A stretch of DNA of 64,000 nucleotides. Origin: Anisakis pegreffii (Eukaryota; Nematoda; Chromadorea; Rhabditida; Anisakidae). Of this stretch, positions 24,701-39,144 are shown piece by piece. The DNA lies in contig JAPYMA010001845.1 in assembly GCA_035041965.1 (NCBI GenBank), forward strand, positions 53,339 through 117,338, in the 5' to 3' direction. The notes under the pieces were generated by a model. It did not search any database. It saw only the letters and a program-made list of their open reading frames with translations, and was not told the origin of the DNA. Position numbers and translations under genes: made by a program. Each line of letters starts with the position of its first letter. Within the stretch, counting starts at the first letter, position 1.

Positions 24701-27000
24701 GTAAAGCAGAAGTTGTTGTTTAGATTGTGAGAGAATAATGTGCGCAAATAACAAAACATGCTATTAGCAATGAGTGAGTGGAGTCGAATAATGATTATTC
24801 AAAAAATCGATTCGTTGCTTGGGTGTTGTAAGTTGGCCTTAAAACGGATACAGAGATATATAGTGTGGATATGAATGCGACAATTGAAATGAATGAAGAA
24901 TGCTGTTGAAATAACTAAACTTCAACTGAAAGCCGTATATCTCATTCAGATGCTGCGTACACAAGATGATGCGACCATTCCCTTGATACCGCATACATCA
25001 GCCCTTAATTGAAGCATCCCTCATAAAATCGTATTCGCCATCTATCTCATCAACCGTTTCTCTTTTCTTCATCACAAAAACTCAACGCCCATTGCTTTCC
25101 TTCCTACCAGTTATTTTTCCTGTGATTGTTCTTCTCATTTCCATAAACGACTTTCAACTGATGAGTCAACAGAATTAATCGATTATTACAAATGCGCAAA
25201 CGATGCTAGCCACAAAAGATGTTAACTTTAAATATTTCAGAGCGGAAGTCTGAACCAAATATTCCACTGGATGTTCTTTGCATCAAAACAAAACTATTCA
25301 AATCGAACTTGAAGTATATTAGTTGTTGGCAGCGAAAGAACATACGCATGTTTATATATGTACAGTATCACGATATGTGCTTCATAAGATATTATACTCT
25401 CTGAATCAACAATGAGAAATCGCTGTAAAATGGTAGATGCTGTTAAAGATGAACCGTTAAATTTGCACGAAAATCTATTCGAATTAGCTTGGAAATATGA
25501 ATGAAGATAAACTGGAGAAGCTGTTGAATAAGATTAAGCAATTGTTCTCGTTTTTAAGTGCTCATCATTTTGTATTCAACAACACTTAATAAAATACTCA
25601 AAGGAATCAATTTTTGATCAACAAAACAGAAGCTGAATCGCATTGCAGTAGCATGCAAATACACAAGAAGGCTGTTCAAATAAGAGAGCTTACTACGAGG
25701 TTGTACATAGAATTTGTTTTCGCTAACCATCACGAACAGATATGAATTGAGGGACCATTCTCGAGCGTTCATGTGTAACTGATAAGGGACAATATCTGGT
25801 TTTATCACACTGCAGATCAAATGAATGAAAAATGGTAAGTTAAGGTTCGATATGAACTTATTCAAAAAATTTTTATTCAAGCGTTGAAACACTTCGAAAG
25901 GTACGATCGGAAACGCGCTGGCTAGATTAGGGCGTCGTTTTATGTGTACTACCTTGTGATGTTCCTATTTGAGTCAGACTTTTATTTCTGTTCTTTTCCA
26001 AAAAATAGAACAGAACAGTTCTACAAAGAAAGACGCGAAGAACAGAACTATGACAAGACAGAAGAGTTTGTCAAAAGTGTGGAACAGAAAGATCACCAGT
26101 ACCACACGCTAATACTTTGTTCCAAAATTATATTATTCCTAAGAACTGTCAACGAATTTGCCATAATCGATAATCCGAACATCATAAATCAACAGTGAGT
26201 AGCTGCAAGGTGCCCGTGAAGATAGAATGCATGTGGATGAAGTTATTATGAAATTGTTGACGGGATCTGGTCGTTTCATCATGAAACAACAACATCGCAT
26301 TTATAATTCATAGTCATAACGTGCAAAACAGGCCAATCACATATAGTTGAGTTCCACATGCTTTGCCATTCACATGCTTCCGTTCATTAGTCTATTGCAT
26401 TTCAATTTTGACTACGTAATATTCTTCGCATATTAAGTCATTAGCAAACCGACAGTCCGTTCACTATCTTTCTCTGTTCAAACTAACTATCTTCTCAAAC
26501 GCTCGTTCATAGCAACAGTAATCTGGCTCATTTATTGCTGCTTATTCACGCTCATTCATTTTGAATTGAACGTTTTATATTGGTTAAAAATTGAATGAGA
26601 ATGACGGGAAGCCATGAAAATTGTCATCCCATTCATTTTAAGCATGATATTCTTCAGTTTTCTCACAAAAAACATGCAGTTACAAAGTTGATAACAACAA
26701 CCATGAAATCGAGCAGAACTGAAGGCAGGCGTTTCTTTTATTAGATGTGTATCGATTCGTGCAGTCAACTCGCTTAGCAACGGGAAATGCTCCGTTTTGT
26801 TTCAGAAAACGACTCATGATTACGATGTATGTTTTGGTCGTATCTGTGCATATGTAAATGAACATACATCTATTTCTAAACATATCTACCATTGTTTCTT
26901 TGTTAATAACTTAAGGGGTGAAATTTTAACATATTTTTGAAGAATGGGCCCATTCATGTTGAGTGCTTCTTCAAAAGCGGAGATGGAGATTTTTCTAAAC
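21800..27000. other. Gene-poor stretch
   Basis: AT-rich sequence with no exon chain I can support. Open frames are short and lack family signals. A zero-length exon-like AG|GTAAGT junction occurs on the minus strand near 22790. Confidence 0.45.
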
Positions 27001-27119
27001 TTTTCACCATGGAAAAGAAGTTGCTGAAAATTTTTCAAAACCTGACAAATTAATACTGAATAATCAAATCGGCAGCTGACTATACGCTCGTTGAAATCAG
27101 TTTCGAAAACTCCTTAAAA

Positions 27120-28330
27120 CTCACTTTTGGCGGAAATTCTCAGGTTTATCCATGAATCTGAAGCCTGGGTGGAGGAAACTCGTTTTTTTTTTGAGGGAGG
27201 ACGATATGCTCAACAAAGGGGACGGTATGCATTAAGAGAGGAAAGGAATGGATGCATCCCAATACTTTCGGAAAGGGAGGATCATTTGTTCAGAGTAGTT
27301 TGCAAGGGGAATTCCGAACTTTCAATCCCGATCCCGCAACTTATATTCCAAAAAATCCCAGTATTTGATCAAACATAGCATTTTGGATAATTTTGATAAT
27401 AGACTCGTCTTAAATTACACATCAGTCATTCCTCGTTCATTCGTACTCAGTGATATTTGTCCATTACCTAAGTGGAAATAAATGGATAAATCGATGCACA
27501 CCACATCGGACTTGATTTTTCAGAGAAGGCATTTTCGTGACAAAAATTTCATAAACATGCCTTAATGTCATCACTGTTGCTTCGTCTTTCGTCATCACGT
27601 TGCTTTGCCTTCAGTTTATAATCGTTTTTCAAGCCCGGGATTTTGCAAGCATTGATTCAAGACGACAGAACGGTATGACGATTAAGATGCGTGTGTATTT
27701 GCATATAAACCGTATCTCTTCAAACATCGGCGACTGTTCTTGAAAACTATTCTAAATAATTTGCAATATGAATGGTCGCTATTTTTATGGAGCTGAGGTT
27801 GAGTCTTACCATGGGCTTGAGCTGAGGCTCACTCCGAAATCAGGCAGACGTTTTCCTCAAACTTGGCTGAGGTTTATTCCGTACTGTGAACTGCTTTTGA
27901 TCAGCCTTGAAAAACTCTGCGTACGAGTCGGACTTGTACGGCCGAACTTCATGGCCTTCATGGCCGAACTTGCCATTTTTAACAGAGACACGGTTCTCTT
28001 AATTGATCAAATCAAGTCGACAATAAAACAGAATGCTCAATACATAATCAGTAGCCTTCTTTGTGTATTCAACATTCTTTTTCACAGTGTGAATCTTTCA
28101 ACGAACCCATACCTCTCTCTCTTTCGTAGATCATTCCCCACCTTAGACAAATTGTATTTCCGAAAAATTACGGTCCCCTGGGTTCTTTTATTAATCGAGA
28201 ACACACGGCAGTTATATTTCGGAGTTTGGTCTTTCGCGCCTGCCAGAACCGCACATACACACTAAACATTTTTTTGGAGAATAGTCTACGTAAGATGGAG
28301 TGGGGTCTACGAAGGGGGAGGGGAATGGTA
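27120..28330. repeat. GC-rich block, probable repeat remnants
   Basis: Two compositionally odd patches, 27120-27360 (GGGAGGACGATATG...) and 27780-28000 (repeated GAGCTGAGG and CATGGCC words), resemble the other GC-rich repeats in style. A 165-codon plus-strand frame at 27768-28265 crosses the second patch, but its sequence has no domain and the frame is explained by repeat composition. Confidence 0.35.
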
Positions 28331-31300
28331 TTCATGCTCAGCAGAAAGAATAGAAGGTCTTAAGAACTGAAACAATAAGATTTGATCGAAATCCTATCAA
28401 AATGACTGACTTCTTTCATCAGATAATTCTTCTGTACAGTAATCGTTAGACAATGATTTCCTTATGAATGGCAACAGACTGTGAAGAAGGCAGAGAGACG
28501 GAGTTTACGATTACGAAATGAAGCGTTAGTTAGGAAATACGTTATGTTTCGTGCCGTAGATCCATCCGATTGGATTTGTGAGAAGAATTTGCACTTGATA
28601 TATGGAGCAAGCGTCAAATTATTCATCTTTTCTCAACGAACGCATCATCAATAAATGCACTCCAAATGTATGAAGTTATCATGTTTTAGCATGCATCAAC
28701 CATCCTCTGGCACTCATTTGCAAACATAATTCGAAAGATGAATGACATCAACCTCAATCTGAACGATTATTTCGGTTCACGGAATATCATAAACAGCGAA
28801 TGCTTTCGGCACTCATGCTACTAATTATAACTAGTAATTATTCACTGTTGAACGGCTGTCACATAAACTACGATCATCATAATGAAATTTATCTCTCACG
28901 TTCACTATCCATCAGATTTTTTCAGAAATACTGAACTCTGAAAATCTACAAATGAAAATTCATAAAGAAGTGAGTACACATTTTATTACGCATTTTGGAC
29001 GGATAACGTTTCAGTGCATAATCAATAAAGAAATTGGACATTTGTTGCTCTGAAGACACAAAAATGTTTGACAATGAAACAAGAAGGATTCGGTTAGGTT
29101 TGTGATTCTGAAATAAGATGCACAGCGATTTGCTAGTGTTCATATTCATCTGATGTGTTATTTGGAATATTCACTCAATGAATGTTACTTGATCAAAGTA
29201 TTATAGTAGTGACGTGACACAGCAACGTTGCGCTTAGAACGAAAACTGACAATCGAAGGATTGACAGAGTGAAATAGCGTTATTGTAGTGTTGGTGCTGA
29301 CAATACTGGATATTCAGTGCGAGGATACACACAGCAAGCAATTCGTTCCTGAAAGCAAATAAACGAAAACTTTGTCTTAACAACGACACTGTGAAATTGT
29401 CCCCAGTTCAAACAAGTGAGCGGCAATGAAAACATTTTATCGTTTGAAATTTTAACTCATTGAATGAACCTATACTGTTCCCATCATAAAATTTGATACA
29501 CTCACCAAAAATAACCTTACCATAATTGCATATAATAATCTGCAAATTCAACCAAACTGAAATGAATGATTATTCTCAAGTACAAACGACTATTGCTTCA
29601 ACATATTTCCAAATTTCGATGATACTGAAATTGCTTGACGTTTAACTTTCGATTGAATTCTTACGATCATGAAACTTTCGAGGTGTTTTGACACAGAGAT
29701 GAGCAAGGTAATTATCAAGTAAAAAATGAATATGTTACGAGATCGGTTACGGTTCAACGTCAACTAAAAACAATCAAACAAAGTATTGAGATCGGACAAT
29801 GAATGTTGATTAGATTAGATATCAATCCAGCATAGAATAATTTCGATATTACGGAAACCTTGCGATCTGATAAATGAGATGAGGGAATTACTACTTAAGG
29901 AATCAGAACATATACAATGTTGAATTGCAGCAATGAATGTCGTTCTAAATAGATGCCATATTCTGTAAATAAACCGAAGATGCTTGATCACTGCAAATGT
30001 TCGAAAGCTATGTTATAGTAGGCAACCAGCTGTTGTTCTGGTGATGACCTTACCTGACAAGCTAATAAGACGGTTTTTGCACTGGGGCACTTAGCTGTCA
30101 ATTATTATACGAGTTTAGTGATATGTGGCTCATAAAAGACAACAGTTGAAAAATTAATAGGACTTTTCATTCGCGCATTAAACTTCCATGATAAAAAACA
30201 TGAAGGATGGAAGCAAAACAGAGCATGAATAATAACGAACAACAGCTACATGAACAAAGTAAATACAACGACATGGCAGTGAAAACATGTCTCTTGCAAG
30301 TTATCACCAAATTTTAATGCTTTAAACGCTCTTACAGTTTCATCTCTCAAGCAGACACACAAACATAAACCACCCTGTGATAGAACAGACCCAAGGAACT
30401 GATTTGGTCCACAACTGATAATAGGGGAATCAATCCTATTGTTAGCTGAACGATCACTTCCTAACGTATGCTATATTCGAAGAAAGATGCAGCGATGTGT
30501 TTACTTTCGATTGATTTCACCTTATTCGCTCAAATCCACCCTTAGTTATGCTAAACGCTATGTTCTATAGTTATGCTAAACAATCAAGCACCATTCATTC
30601 AAACAAGCTGGCCAATGAGGAACATCCAAATATGTGTGTTCGCTATCGTGAAACCGAATGAATGCACCCATCGCTCTTCTCATCCAATAAATTTTTCTCG
30701 ATAACGCCGAAACTAAACGCACTCAAGCATTTCTTGCATATCTTTTTTGAATATTATTTCTCTTTTTGACAATTACAATCCTGCTGGTTTTTTATGGGAC
30801 AAAATGTACTGATACTAGTCAACCACAATTCACTCGACTGAAACGATCAAGTAATTGAATTCGCCACATTGCAAATATAATATTCTCATGAATTTTTCAT
30901 CCCATCAATTTTATTCCATTTCTGTAAACTCATCACTATCAGGCAAACTTTTAACTGCGAATCAGATAACAATCAATAATCCTGATTCGGACTGAATGGG
31001 GTATTCGCTTGAATTTCTCAATAATTAATTAACATTACTTGCAGAGCTTGTATCGGTTTGGTGTAGGAGGTTATTATCATTGATTGAAAATGCATCACCT
31101 TTTCAGATACTATACAACTAAACGTATTGGCTAGAGCATTACCCTCATAATGCATATTACTTTTTCATTACATCAAAGTATGCAGAAAAGTTTCTCTCGG
31201 AAGAAATTAGTACAAAAGAGTATTTGGGAAAGTTCAATCGTGAGGAATCTGCAAATTTAGTCAACTAAAAGCAACCGGAAGAAATAAGCACTGGTGAACG

Positions 31301-34300
31301 CATATATCATTAACATTCTTTGGGATACTGAAGGACAATTAATCTCTGTAATCGTTTATATATGGCACTAAATGCATAATGCAGCTGAGTTTCCAACAAA
31401 CCAGCAGCCGCTCAGAAAAAAAATCGAGTTTCAGAACGAACTAGCAACTGAAGGTGCACATTTATAGAGAATGTGTGCAATTGTGGCCGGTGCTTTTCCC
31501 AGTTCAGCATACAGAACTGAGCAATTGATAGAGACCACCCGCAAAATAATACAAAATTAACGAAACAAATGAACATTAATTCATTGAGAGAAGTATTTTG
31601 TTGCAACAACAGCTGCCAAAATCAACTTAAGTTTACCTTAAGAACAATGGATTCGTGCTTCAGTTTCTCACCTCGCAAACGGATATGCATGAAACCATCA
31701 AAAAATTTCAGACTATAAGTTACATCGAAATATGTTTTCAATGAAACGAGAAATAATAACTAAACAGTGACTGCCCAGTGGTGTACAGAGGCGGTGGAAG
31801 AATGAAATTAACGAAACGAAAGAATGCAATTGGTGATACGGAAAAGATGAAGCACGTGAATTACGAGTCATCCAAATTACGCTAGATATAATCAAAGGTT
31901 TTAATCATTTCTTGTGGCACACACACACACACAGCATATGTTACACGAACTGTACGTTATCAACTAACAAAAAATAACCAAGTAGAGTGATCATGCAGAC
32001 GATATGATATGTCACCGTATGCAACTCCATCATGTGCAACTACAAGCAAAACACATACGTTTCCACATATGCCCACCTCATAACAACAACAACAACATTC
32101 AGCAAGGTCAATGAACATTTCCTACTCTCCTTCTTTGTTTATCACTTTCTTTGTTTCCAGACTTATATGCCACTCCCTCTTACTACATTCATTTATGGGT
32201 TATTGAATGATGTGTCCTTTACCCGATGAAGCCTTTCCTAAATTTCTCATTTGATGGTACACACGAATTTTAAACTTACAATTTGCGGAAATTTTGATGA
32301 ACGGATCAGATGACAAAATCATTAACATTTAAGGATATACGTGGTTTGTAAGTTTGGATGCTAAATGAATCAAATGACAACAAGAAAATTGTGTATTGAA
32401 AATGGCATTTTTAAAATTATTTATTTACTGAATCATTTCATTAATCTATATTTATACAAAGTATTACAGATACTTTATGATTGGGATGACTGAATGGAAC
32501 AGAAAATTGGAATATGCAAATCAATAATAGTGAAAAATAGACGCTTTTAGCGTGTAAAGGCAAAAAAAAGAAAAATTTGAAATAAAATGATTCTAGTGAA
32601 TTGATAAGGGAATCAAAGATCGTACTAAAGCACATATGGATGTTTTAGACGAGTTGAAAGAATTTTACTCAACTCTAAAAACAAAACTGAAGTGGTATTA
32701 GAAAACGTAAATGAAGATTAAAGAATATTCGATTGGACGACTAATCGATGAATTTTTGTTGAAGTCACTCCATCTTATTACCATCTTTTAGCTATTCATT
32801 CTAAGACATATCTCAAAAGGATTGCGACAAAATCATCATATCAATTTAATCGTCTATATGGGGTATCCCAATTGGAGAATATTCTCCCCGAGTGTTTCAG
32901 GAGGAAGCGGGATGAGCAACTGATCCAGAGGATTGCTTACAAATTGAATAATTGAACAAGTCAAGTTGTAAGAATAGAAAGTGATAGAATCGACGTCATG
33001 GAATGAAATGAAACTTTCCATGGATATGCAAGTAAATGAAGACAAAATATGGATCGAAGAACAGTAAGTCAGGTGTTCGGTGCATCTAAATGACATCAAA
33101 AAGCAGTCACACTAGACAGAATCGTCTAAGTGAGGGTTATTCGTGCAACAAACGGTTAGTTGTTATAATATGCCATCTGCGTTCAACAACGATCTCTTTG
33201 TTTGCACTTTTTAAATTTTCCTATTTCACAACAATTATTAGCATTTTATATGTATGTATTCAAACTGAAACGATCAATCTTCTCAACGCTAAGCATTCAG
33301 GAGTTATATGTACGTGAGAAGGTCATCATTTCTCTTTGATAACTTAGCGCTACGTACACCAAAAAACTTCATACAGGAAGCGTTTCAGTAGTTCAGTCTG
33401 TTAATAATATGCTTAACGAATGTACATATTTCATCCAAGCAAATGTAATACTATTAGTAAAAATATAATAGATGTAATAATAACAACAATAATAATGACG
33501 ATTATGATTACTGTAAAACGCCATCCATTTAAAAAATGAAAGCAACAGGAATTGAAGTCAATAATGTATTCTTAAGCTGCTTAATTGTCTCATGTCAATA
33601 CAAATTAGCACAAAAACGGCTTTCACATCGCTCTAGCGATAATCAATAACGTTTACCCAGTATCACCATCTGCATACTCTTTCTATTTTTACCATTACCA
33701 TTACTAACCTTCTTATAATACCTTTCTTGAATTCAGTAGGGTTTGAGCAGCACAAGGGTGGTTTATGGTACTGAAGCAATCGGATGGCTTTACACTTTAG
33801 TACTCTGGAGTAGGCGGAATGACAATATTTGTTGATTGTTGACAACTGTGGTTGTGATCCATTTCAAAACTTGATGAGCACATGAACAAACTGGGCACTT
33901 TTTTTTTTCACAAAACAACTGTTAAATTTTACATACACAACTTGGATATGAAATGAGATGGTCACAGATCTCATCAATGATCAGCAAAGGTACGTTTACA
34001 GATACTGAAGAGCAGCATGTTCAAGGCAACTGATGGTGCAGTTTCAGCCAGCAATCGCATGTGTCTGATGATAATTGCCAAGTTAGGGTAAGCACTAAGC
34101 CAATCAGAAAATTTTCATTTAGATCCTTTAGGAAGTAACTATTTCTTACCAGTTTCCATTCAAGTTAATAGAAACCGTTAAGAGAGGATTTGAAAAAAAA
34201 ACTGGTTAAAAAAATGGGCTCCTATGCAAGAGTGGTCCCTAAGCAAGGTATTCTCTGCTGATTGCAATTGTCGCGTGATTGCAACTTATTTTAGCGACGT

Positions 34301-35730
34301 ACGATTTAAGTGCTCGTGAAATAACGAAATTATTATAACTACCCAGAAATAGGTTGATGGTATCATGCATTTGAATGATTTAAAATCAGTTACATATAGA
34401 GCCGTTGATGACAGCGAAACATTTTCGACGAATATTACACATTATGCAAATGAAATGCCCGATAGATATAATTGTGTTGAATTTAGGCTGTATTGTCTTC
34501 AGTTTCAGTTCACTGCAACCGAACGACAAACTCAGTGAGGATATATGTGAAAAGAAGTTGAATATTCTCAATAGGACAAAAGCATTTTATTGATGCTTCA
34601 TCGCACTACCAAACCGAACCAACATTCTGTTGAGCCATCTTAAATTAGTCTGCTGATGAAATGAATAAATAATGGATGACAGATGAATATAATAGAGGCT
34701 ATTGATATTGATGCTTAATGCCGCATCTATCATTATTTCGTAATTCTCTGTATCGCATTCGTTACCAACCGCTCAATCGCATTTATTCAATTTTATTCAT
34801 TCATGCCGAATTCATTGCTGAATGTTTGCTATCAATTCAAAAACAACCATCTATTTTCAAGTACTAATAGAGGGTACATCGTCGATCTTTACCCATTTGT
34901 GCGGTCATTAACATCCCAACAAATATCAGTGTACAGTCAATGCCTCTGTCAAGTTGACTTCTATCTTTTTTGAACTCGTAAAGTATAACATAAGCATCTC
35001 ATCGGAAGAATTAAGTTGAAACAGATTCTTTGCAGCTAACGTCTAAGTAGGTACTACTGGCATGCCAACTGTCCATCATTCTACTCCTTTGCAGTGGTCA
35101 ACTCTTGTTCGTTCATGTATATGGTTTAAGAGCAGATCTCAGAGCATTTGGTTCCACATTCAGAATTAGATGCGGAACGATTCTTTAAAAAAATTCGAAT
35201 GAAGATCAGACAAGTAAAAACAGTAATCAAAAAAGTTTTGAAGTTTTCCAAGAAATACTCTGAAAGAAAAAGTGCCCAAATGGTTTTAAGCAGTTCATAT
35301 TAGTAAAGTTTGCATACTGAAGTAATGAAATTCACAACAAAAATAGATATAGAAGGTGGCGAACTAATAATAGTAATAACAATAACAACAGGTATATCAC
35401 ATTTAACCGGTTAGCAAGCATTCATTGACATTTGAATGAATGAGCATTGTAAAACGTTGCTGCTATCGTATTTAGACAACATCGAGCATATCAGATAGTA
35501 TTATTGTGCATAATCGCATTTCGCTGAGTGATTAACCAAATTCCCAACTATATTCATATCATAACTCAACGTTTATTCATATTGACGTCTCGATGTGTAC
35601 TCTGCAAATTATATACTCACAAATAAAGCATTTATTTACTTTTATTCTCATATTGTGACCGAATTTGATCAATGTGAAACGTATTCTCTTTGACTGCTCA
35701 TTAACTTTCAGATTATACATATACATGTAT
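28330..35730. other. Gene-poor stretch
   Basis: AT-rich sequence with ATTCATT/TGAATGAA-type words, an (AC)n run near 31920 and a 14-base perfect palindrome (GGAGAATATTCTCC) near 32877. No supported gene. Confidence 0.45.
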
Positions 35731-35731
35731 T

Positions 35732-35733
<2 letters not shown>

Positions 35734-35822
<89 letters not shown>
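35734..35822. repeat. (AT)n microsatellite
   Basis: The longest dinucleotide run in the window, about 89 bases. Confidence 0.95.
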
Positions 35823-35825
<3 letters not shown>

Positions 35826-36534
35826 CTGTAGGAGTGTAAATATGTGCATATGTGTTCTGTAATCGTCATGAGCAAAATTCATGAATCTGAGGATATATGA
35901 AGACGGATAAACAAATAGTGAAAGAGACAGGACGAAGAAGTTGTTTCAGAAGAGATATCACATACAGAAAACAGGTGTTATTGGTCAAAGAACAATAAAA
36001 CAAAAACAACTTCATTTGCGATGAATGGTGTATTTGGGACGCCTCAAGAACGCATCACCTAAATAATCAACTGGATTTTGTGAATTGAAATCTCGTGATG
36101 ATCTGAGAACCGCATTCACTCTGGACACCATGAATATATTCGTTCGCTTTTATTGTGCTCTTCCGGCTGCAGTGCTGTTTGTTCTTGAAAACAATAACCT
36201 TTCATGAATAAAATGTTGCATTACTTTTAGTTGAATGCATCGATTTGCATTTCCAAACGTTTATAATCACGACCGGAAGTTTTAGGTTTGTTAATGGAAT
36301 GTGCACAAACAGATTATGTTCAGTTGGTTAGAAATTATTAGAAATGCATTCATTTCATCAATTCATCGTGCGACGAGGGGTTCGAAAGCGTAAACGAACT
36401 GGAAAATATGCTTTACGAAAAGTTTTCATTTTCCGTGCATCAAAGCCCTCGTGAATGGGGCGTTCCATTTGTAGAAGTATTTTCAGCAGTTCACAGTCCT
36501 AAACTAACATTAAGGACTGTTGTGGTGCGCAACG

Positions 36535-36670
36535 AGGAATTTTTGGGATCCCGTTCCGGCCTCACCATCCTGGTCGCGAACATTTTTCAAGCAGTCGCAT
36601 TTTTGGGGTCCCTCATCTGCAAATATCGTCCCCGACTTTTTTCCTTCCTCGCGAAACGCTAGTGAGGACT
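36535..36670 (-). repeat. Dispersed GC-rich repeat R2, copy 2 (inverted)
   Basis: The reverse complement matches 21640-21760 block by block (GCGAGGAAGGAAAAAA, GTCGGGGACGA, CCCCAAAAATGC). It ends less than 200 bases before the first exon of DM13 gene A. Confidence 0.55.
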
Positions 36671-36854
36671 ATGGGAGACTTCGAAAATTCTGGTGCACTC
36701 TTTTTCAACGATAACTTCAAGTAATACTCGATGATAACATATGCGTTCACTGTTCAAAGAAACCACAGAATATCGCCCTTTCCAATTTCCCACGTTAAGT
36801 TTCGCTTGAGAAAATTTTCAGAGTGAAAGAACTTTTCAGGATAGCAGTCGCCTG

Positions 36855-39144
36855 ATGATCTTATTGGTGGTTATTTTGGGATTATCACTTGGTGAGTATG
36901 CAATGTTCATATGTTAAGTTAATATCTATCTCACTGTAGACACACTGTATAGATAATAAACTCCCTGATTGTAGGTTCCATATCGCCGAGTATATATCCA
37001 TATGCTTTCTGTGAAATAGGCCAATAAATGTTTTCTATAAACAATACATCGCCAAGAAATGAGATTCAGGCAATAAAACGAGCAGTAATGAACGCATTTT
37101 ATTGCTTCTCACTCAAAAAATTCGATACAAACTACTCAAAGAACAAAGCATCTCTTTTTTTGCACATTATACTTCTGCCTAGCATCGATTATTCGCAAGT
37201 TCTTACTTCATATGCAAATTTTCCAATAATCTCCTTCTTCAATAGCAATTCGAATAGGGACAGAGTCGAATCTCGTTTCTCATATTATAATTGCTTCCAG
37301 CCTGAAAATTTTTCACCCCATTGATGACCAAATCACTCATAACAGGTTAAGGCAGGTCAATCATATTTTGTCTTCAATCGCACACAATGGCTACAGATGT
37401 TCTTTTTGTTTAAGGTAAAGACGAAACAACACACCAAATAACTGTGTGTGAATTTTGTCAAATTTTCCATAAAAAACCAAAACTATAGACGCGTCTATAA
37501 TGAGTCAAGCAACGCACATCGTTGACTGGTCGAAATGAGCATAATTCCAGCGTGTGCATACGAAAACAATTATAACGGTGTTGGTGTTGGCCATTTGCGG
37601 AACGAAACATATGGAATTGAGGGTGATGTTTGGCTTGTTAATGAGACAGCAATACAGATAACAAACTGGCGATTCAGCTCATATCGAGGTAAACGATGAC
37701 CAACCGAATGAGCAATATTCATTGTTATTGCAGCACATTCAAATTCGATTTTTTTGTCGAAACAACGGAAAACATTTCATGTTGTTTTGATGAAACGCTC
37801 CATGATATGTAGTACTCTCGTCGATGTTCAAAAGCATTTACGTGATAATGATTGCAATTCTTAAAAGGTGCACTCTTTACCAACGCTAAAACAAATATAC
37901 CATGATCATCGTTAATTTCAGATGACACAACTCTAAACTTCTATTTTTCAACCCAGAAAACAGCTGCTAAAGCCAGCAATCTCTTCAAGATGATTTCAAC
38001 ACCAAGCGGCGACTACTTAAAACCCATGTAAGATTCTTATCCACATTCCTTCCCATCGTTCTATGAAAGTATTTCTATTTCACATGCAACGTAAATCGAG
38101 AATAATCTTTTTTTTTTGCACGATGGAACATGGCGAAATGAATGTGTTGGTGGGTTGAACGAGAAGCAAATGTGAAATTGGGATTAACAAAACAATGAAA
38201 GTGATCAGCTGCCATTTAATAACAAATTTTCTAGATCAGCTGATTTACGAGACCATTCAGACGGTGATACAATAGTAATTTTGATCCCTGGTGAAGCGGA
38301 ACGATGGCAATATTTTGGTATCACTAGAAACAATCAGAAAGTTAGTTGTTTTCTATTAATAAATGATTGCGGTCGGTCAAAAAACGAGTCACTAAACAAT
38401 TGAACGTATCAGTTCAATGTGTAGCTATTGAAAATTTTGTTTGAATCGTTGAAAAATGATCACATTTATACATTATATCATTGGTAAACAACAGCTATAG
38501 AACACTTAGAAAAACTACTTTAAGTAATACATAAATAAACATACATATTTCTTTTCAAATAACGAGAAGATATTCTCACAGAGATGCAATTCTGTGAACA
38601 TAAAATTCAAAAAGTTATTGAAACAATATACAGTGATGACTAATCGGTTTCGAGAGATCCAGATCTCACAAGATATGGTCGAGTAAGGCATTCGATTTAA
38701 AACTGGTCCAACGGAAAACGGGTAGATTAACTAAGACATTAAAACATTCTTGGTCATATATGACAATATTTGGTGGATGATGAATAAGTCAGAGCAAAAG
38801 TTTGAATGCATTTTTGAATCGGATCATTGCACATTATTTAACAAGTAAACCTCAATCACAACATCAATGAAACTTAACAAACAAAACAAAGCAACATCAA
38901 AGAATTGTTGTGAACATCACAAGAATCAACGAATCACACAGAAACAAAAAGTAACAACGAATCGGCGTGATCTAAACAATATGAATACGAAAAAAACGCC
39001 TATAAGATCCAATCAGAAATAATTACGTTCTCTGAATCAATATTTGCATTCGGACAACAACGGAAACTTTGATAAATTAGTTCATTCCTTCAGTTCTATT
39101 CCACTTCTTGCGAGCTATACCCAAATGGAAATCGCATTCAGTAG
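36855..39144 (+). CDS. Secreted DM13-domain protein A, six exons
   Basis: Exons: 36855-36891, 36975-37010, 37551-37688, 37922-38027, 38235-38340, 39094-39144 (474 bases, 157 aa). Exon 1 encodes a compact signal peptide (MILLVVILGLSL); a CTTTTCAG acceptor 15 bases before the ATG could take a spliced leader. Exons 3-5 form one DM13 domain: GHLRNETYGIEGDVWLVNET opens it, AIQITNWRFSSY is the core strand, then NFYFST, a conserved SGDYLKPI turn and a GDTIVILIPG strand. DM13 domains are small beta-rich extracellular modules, proposed to bind redox cofactors in Skeletor-like proteins. Exons 1-5 chain with consistent phases (1,1,1,2,0). The last exon (FYSTSCELYPNGNRIQ, stop) is the weakest; an alternative donor at 38318 exists. 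It resembles DM13 gene B at 46.2-47.1 kb. Confidence 0.72.

Noticed and set aside
27768..28265. 165-codon plus-strand frame
   Set aside because: It crosses a GC-rich patch with internal word repeats; no domain, signal peptide or splice context was seen, and the sequence does not look conserved.
35577..35882. 101-codon minus-strand frame
   Set aside because: Dominated by Tyr-Ile repeats from the longest (AT)n microsatellite.
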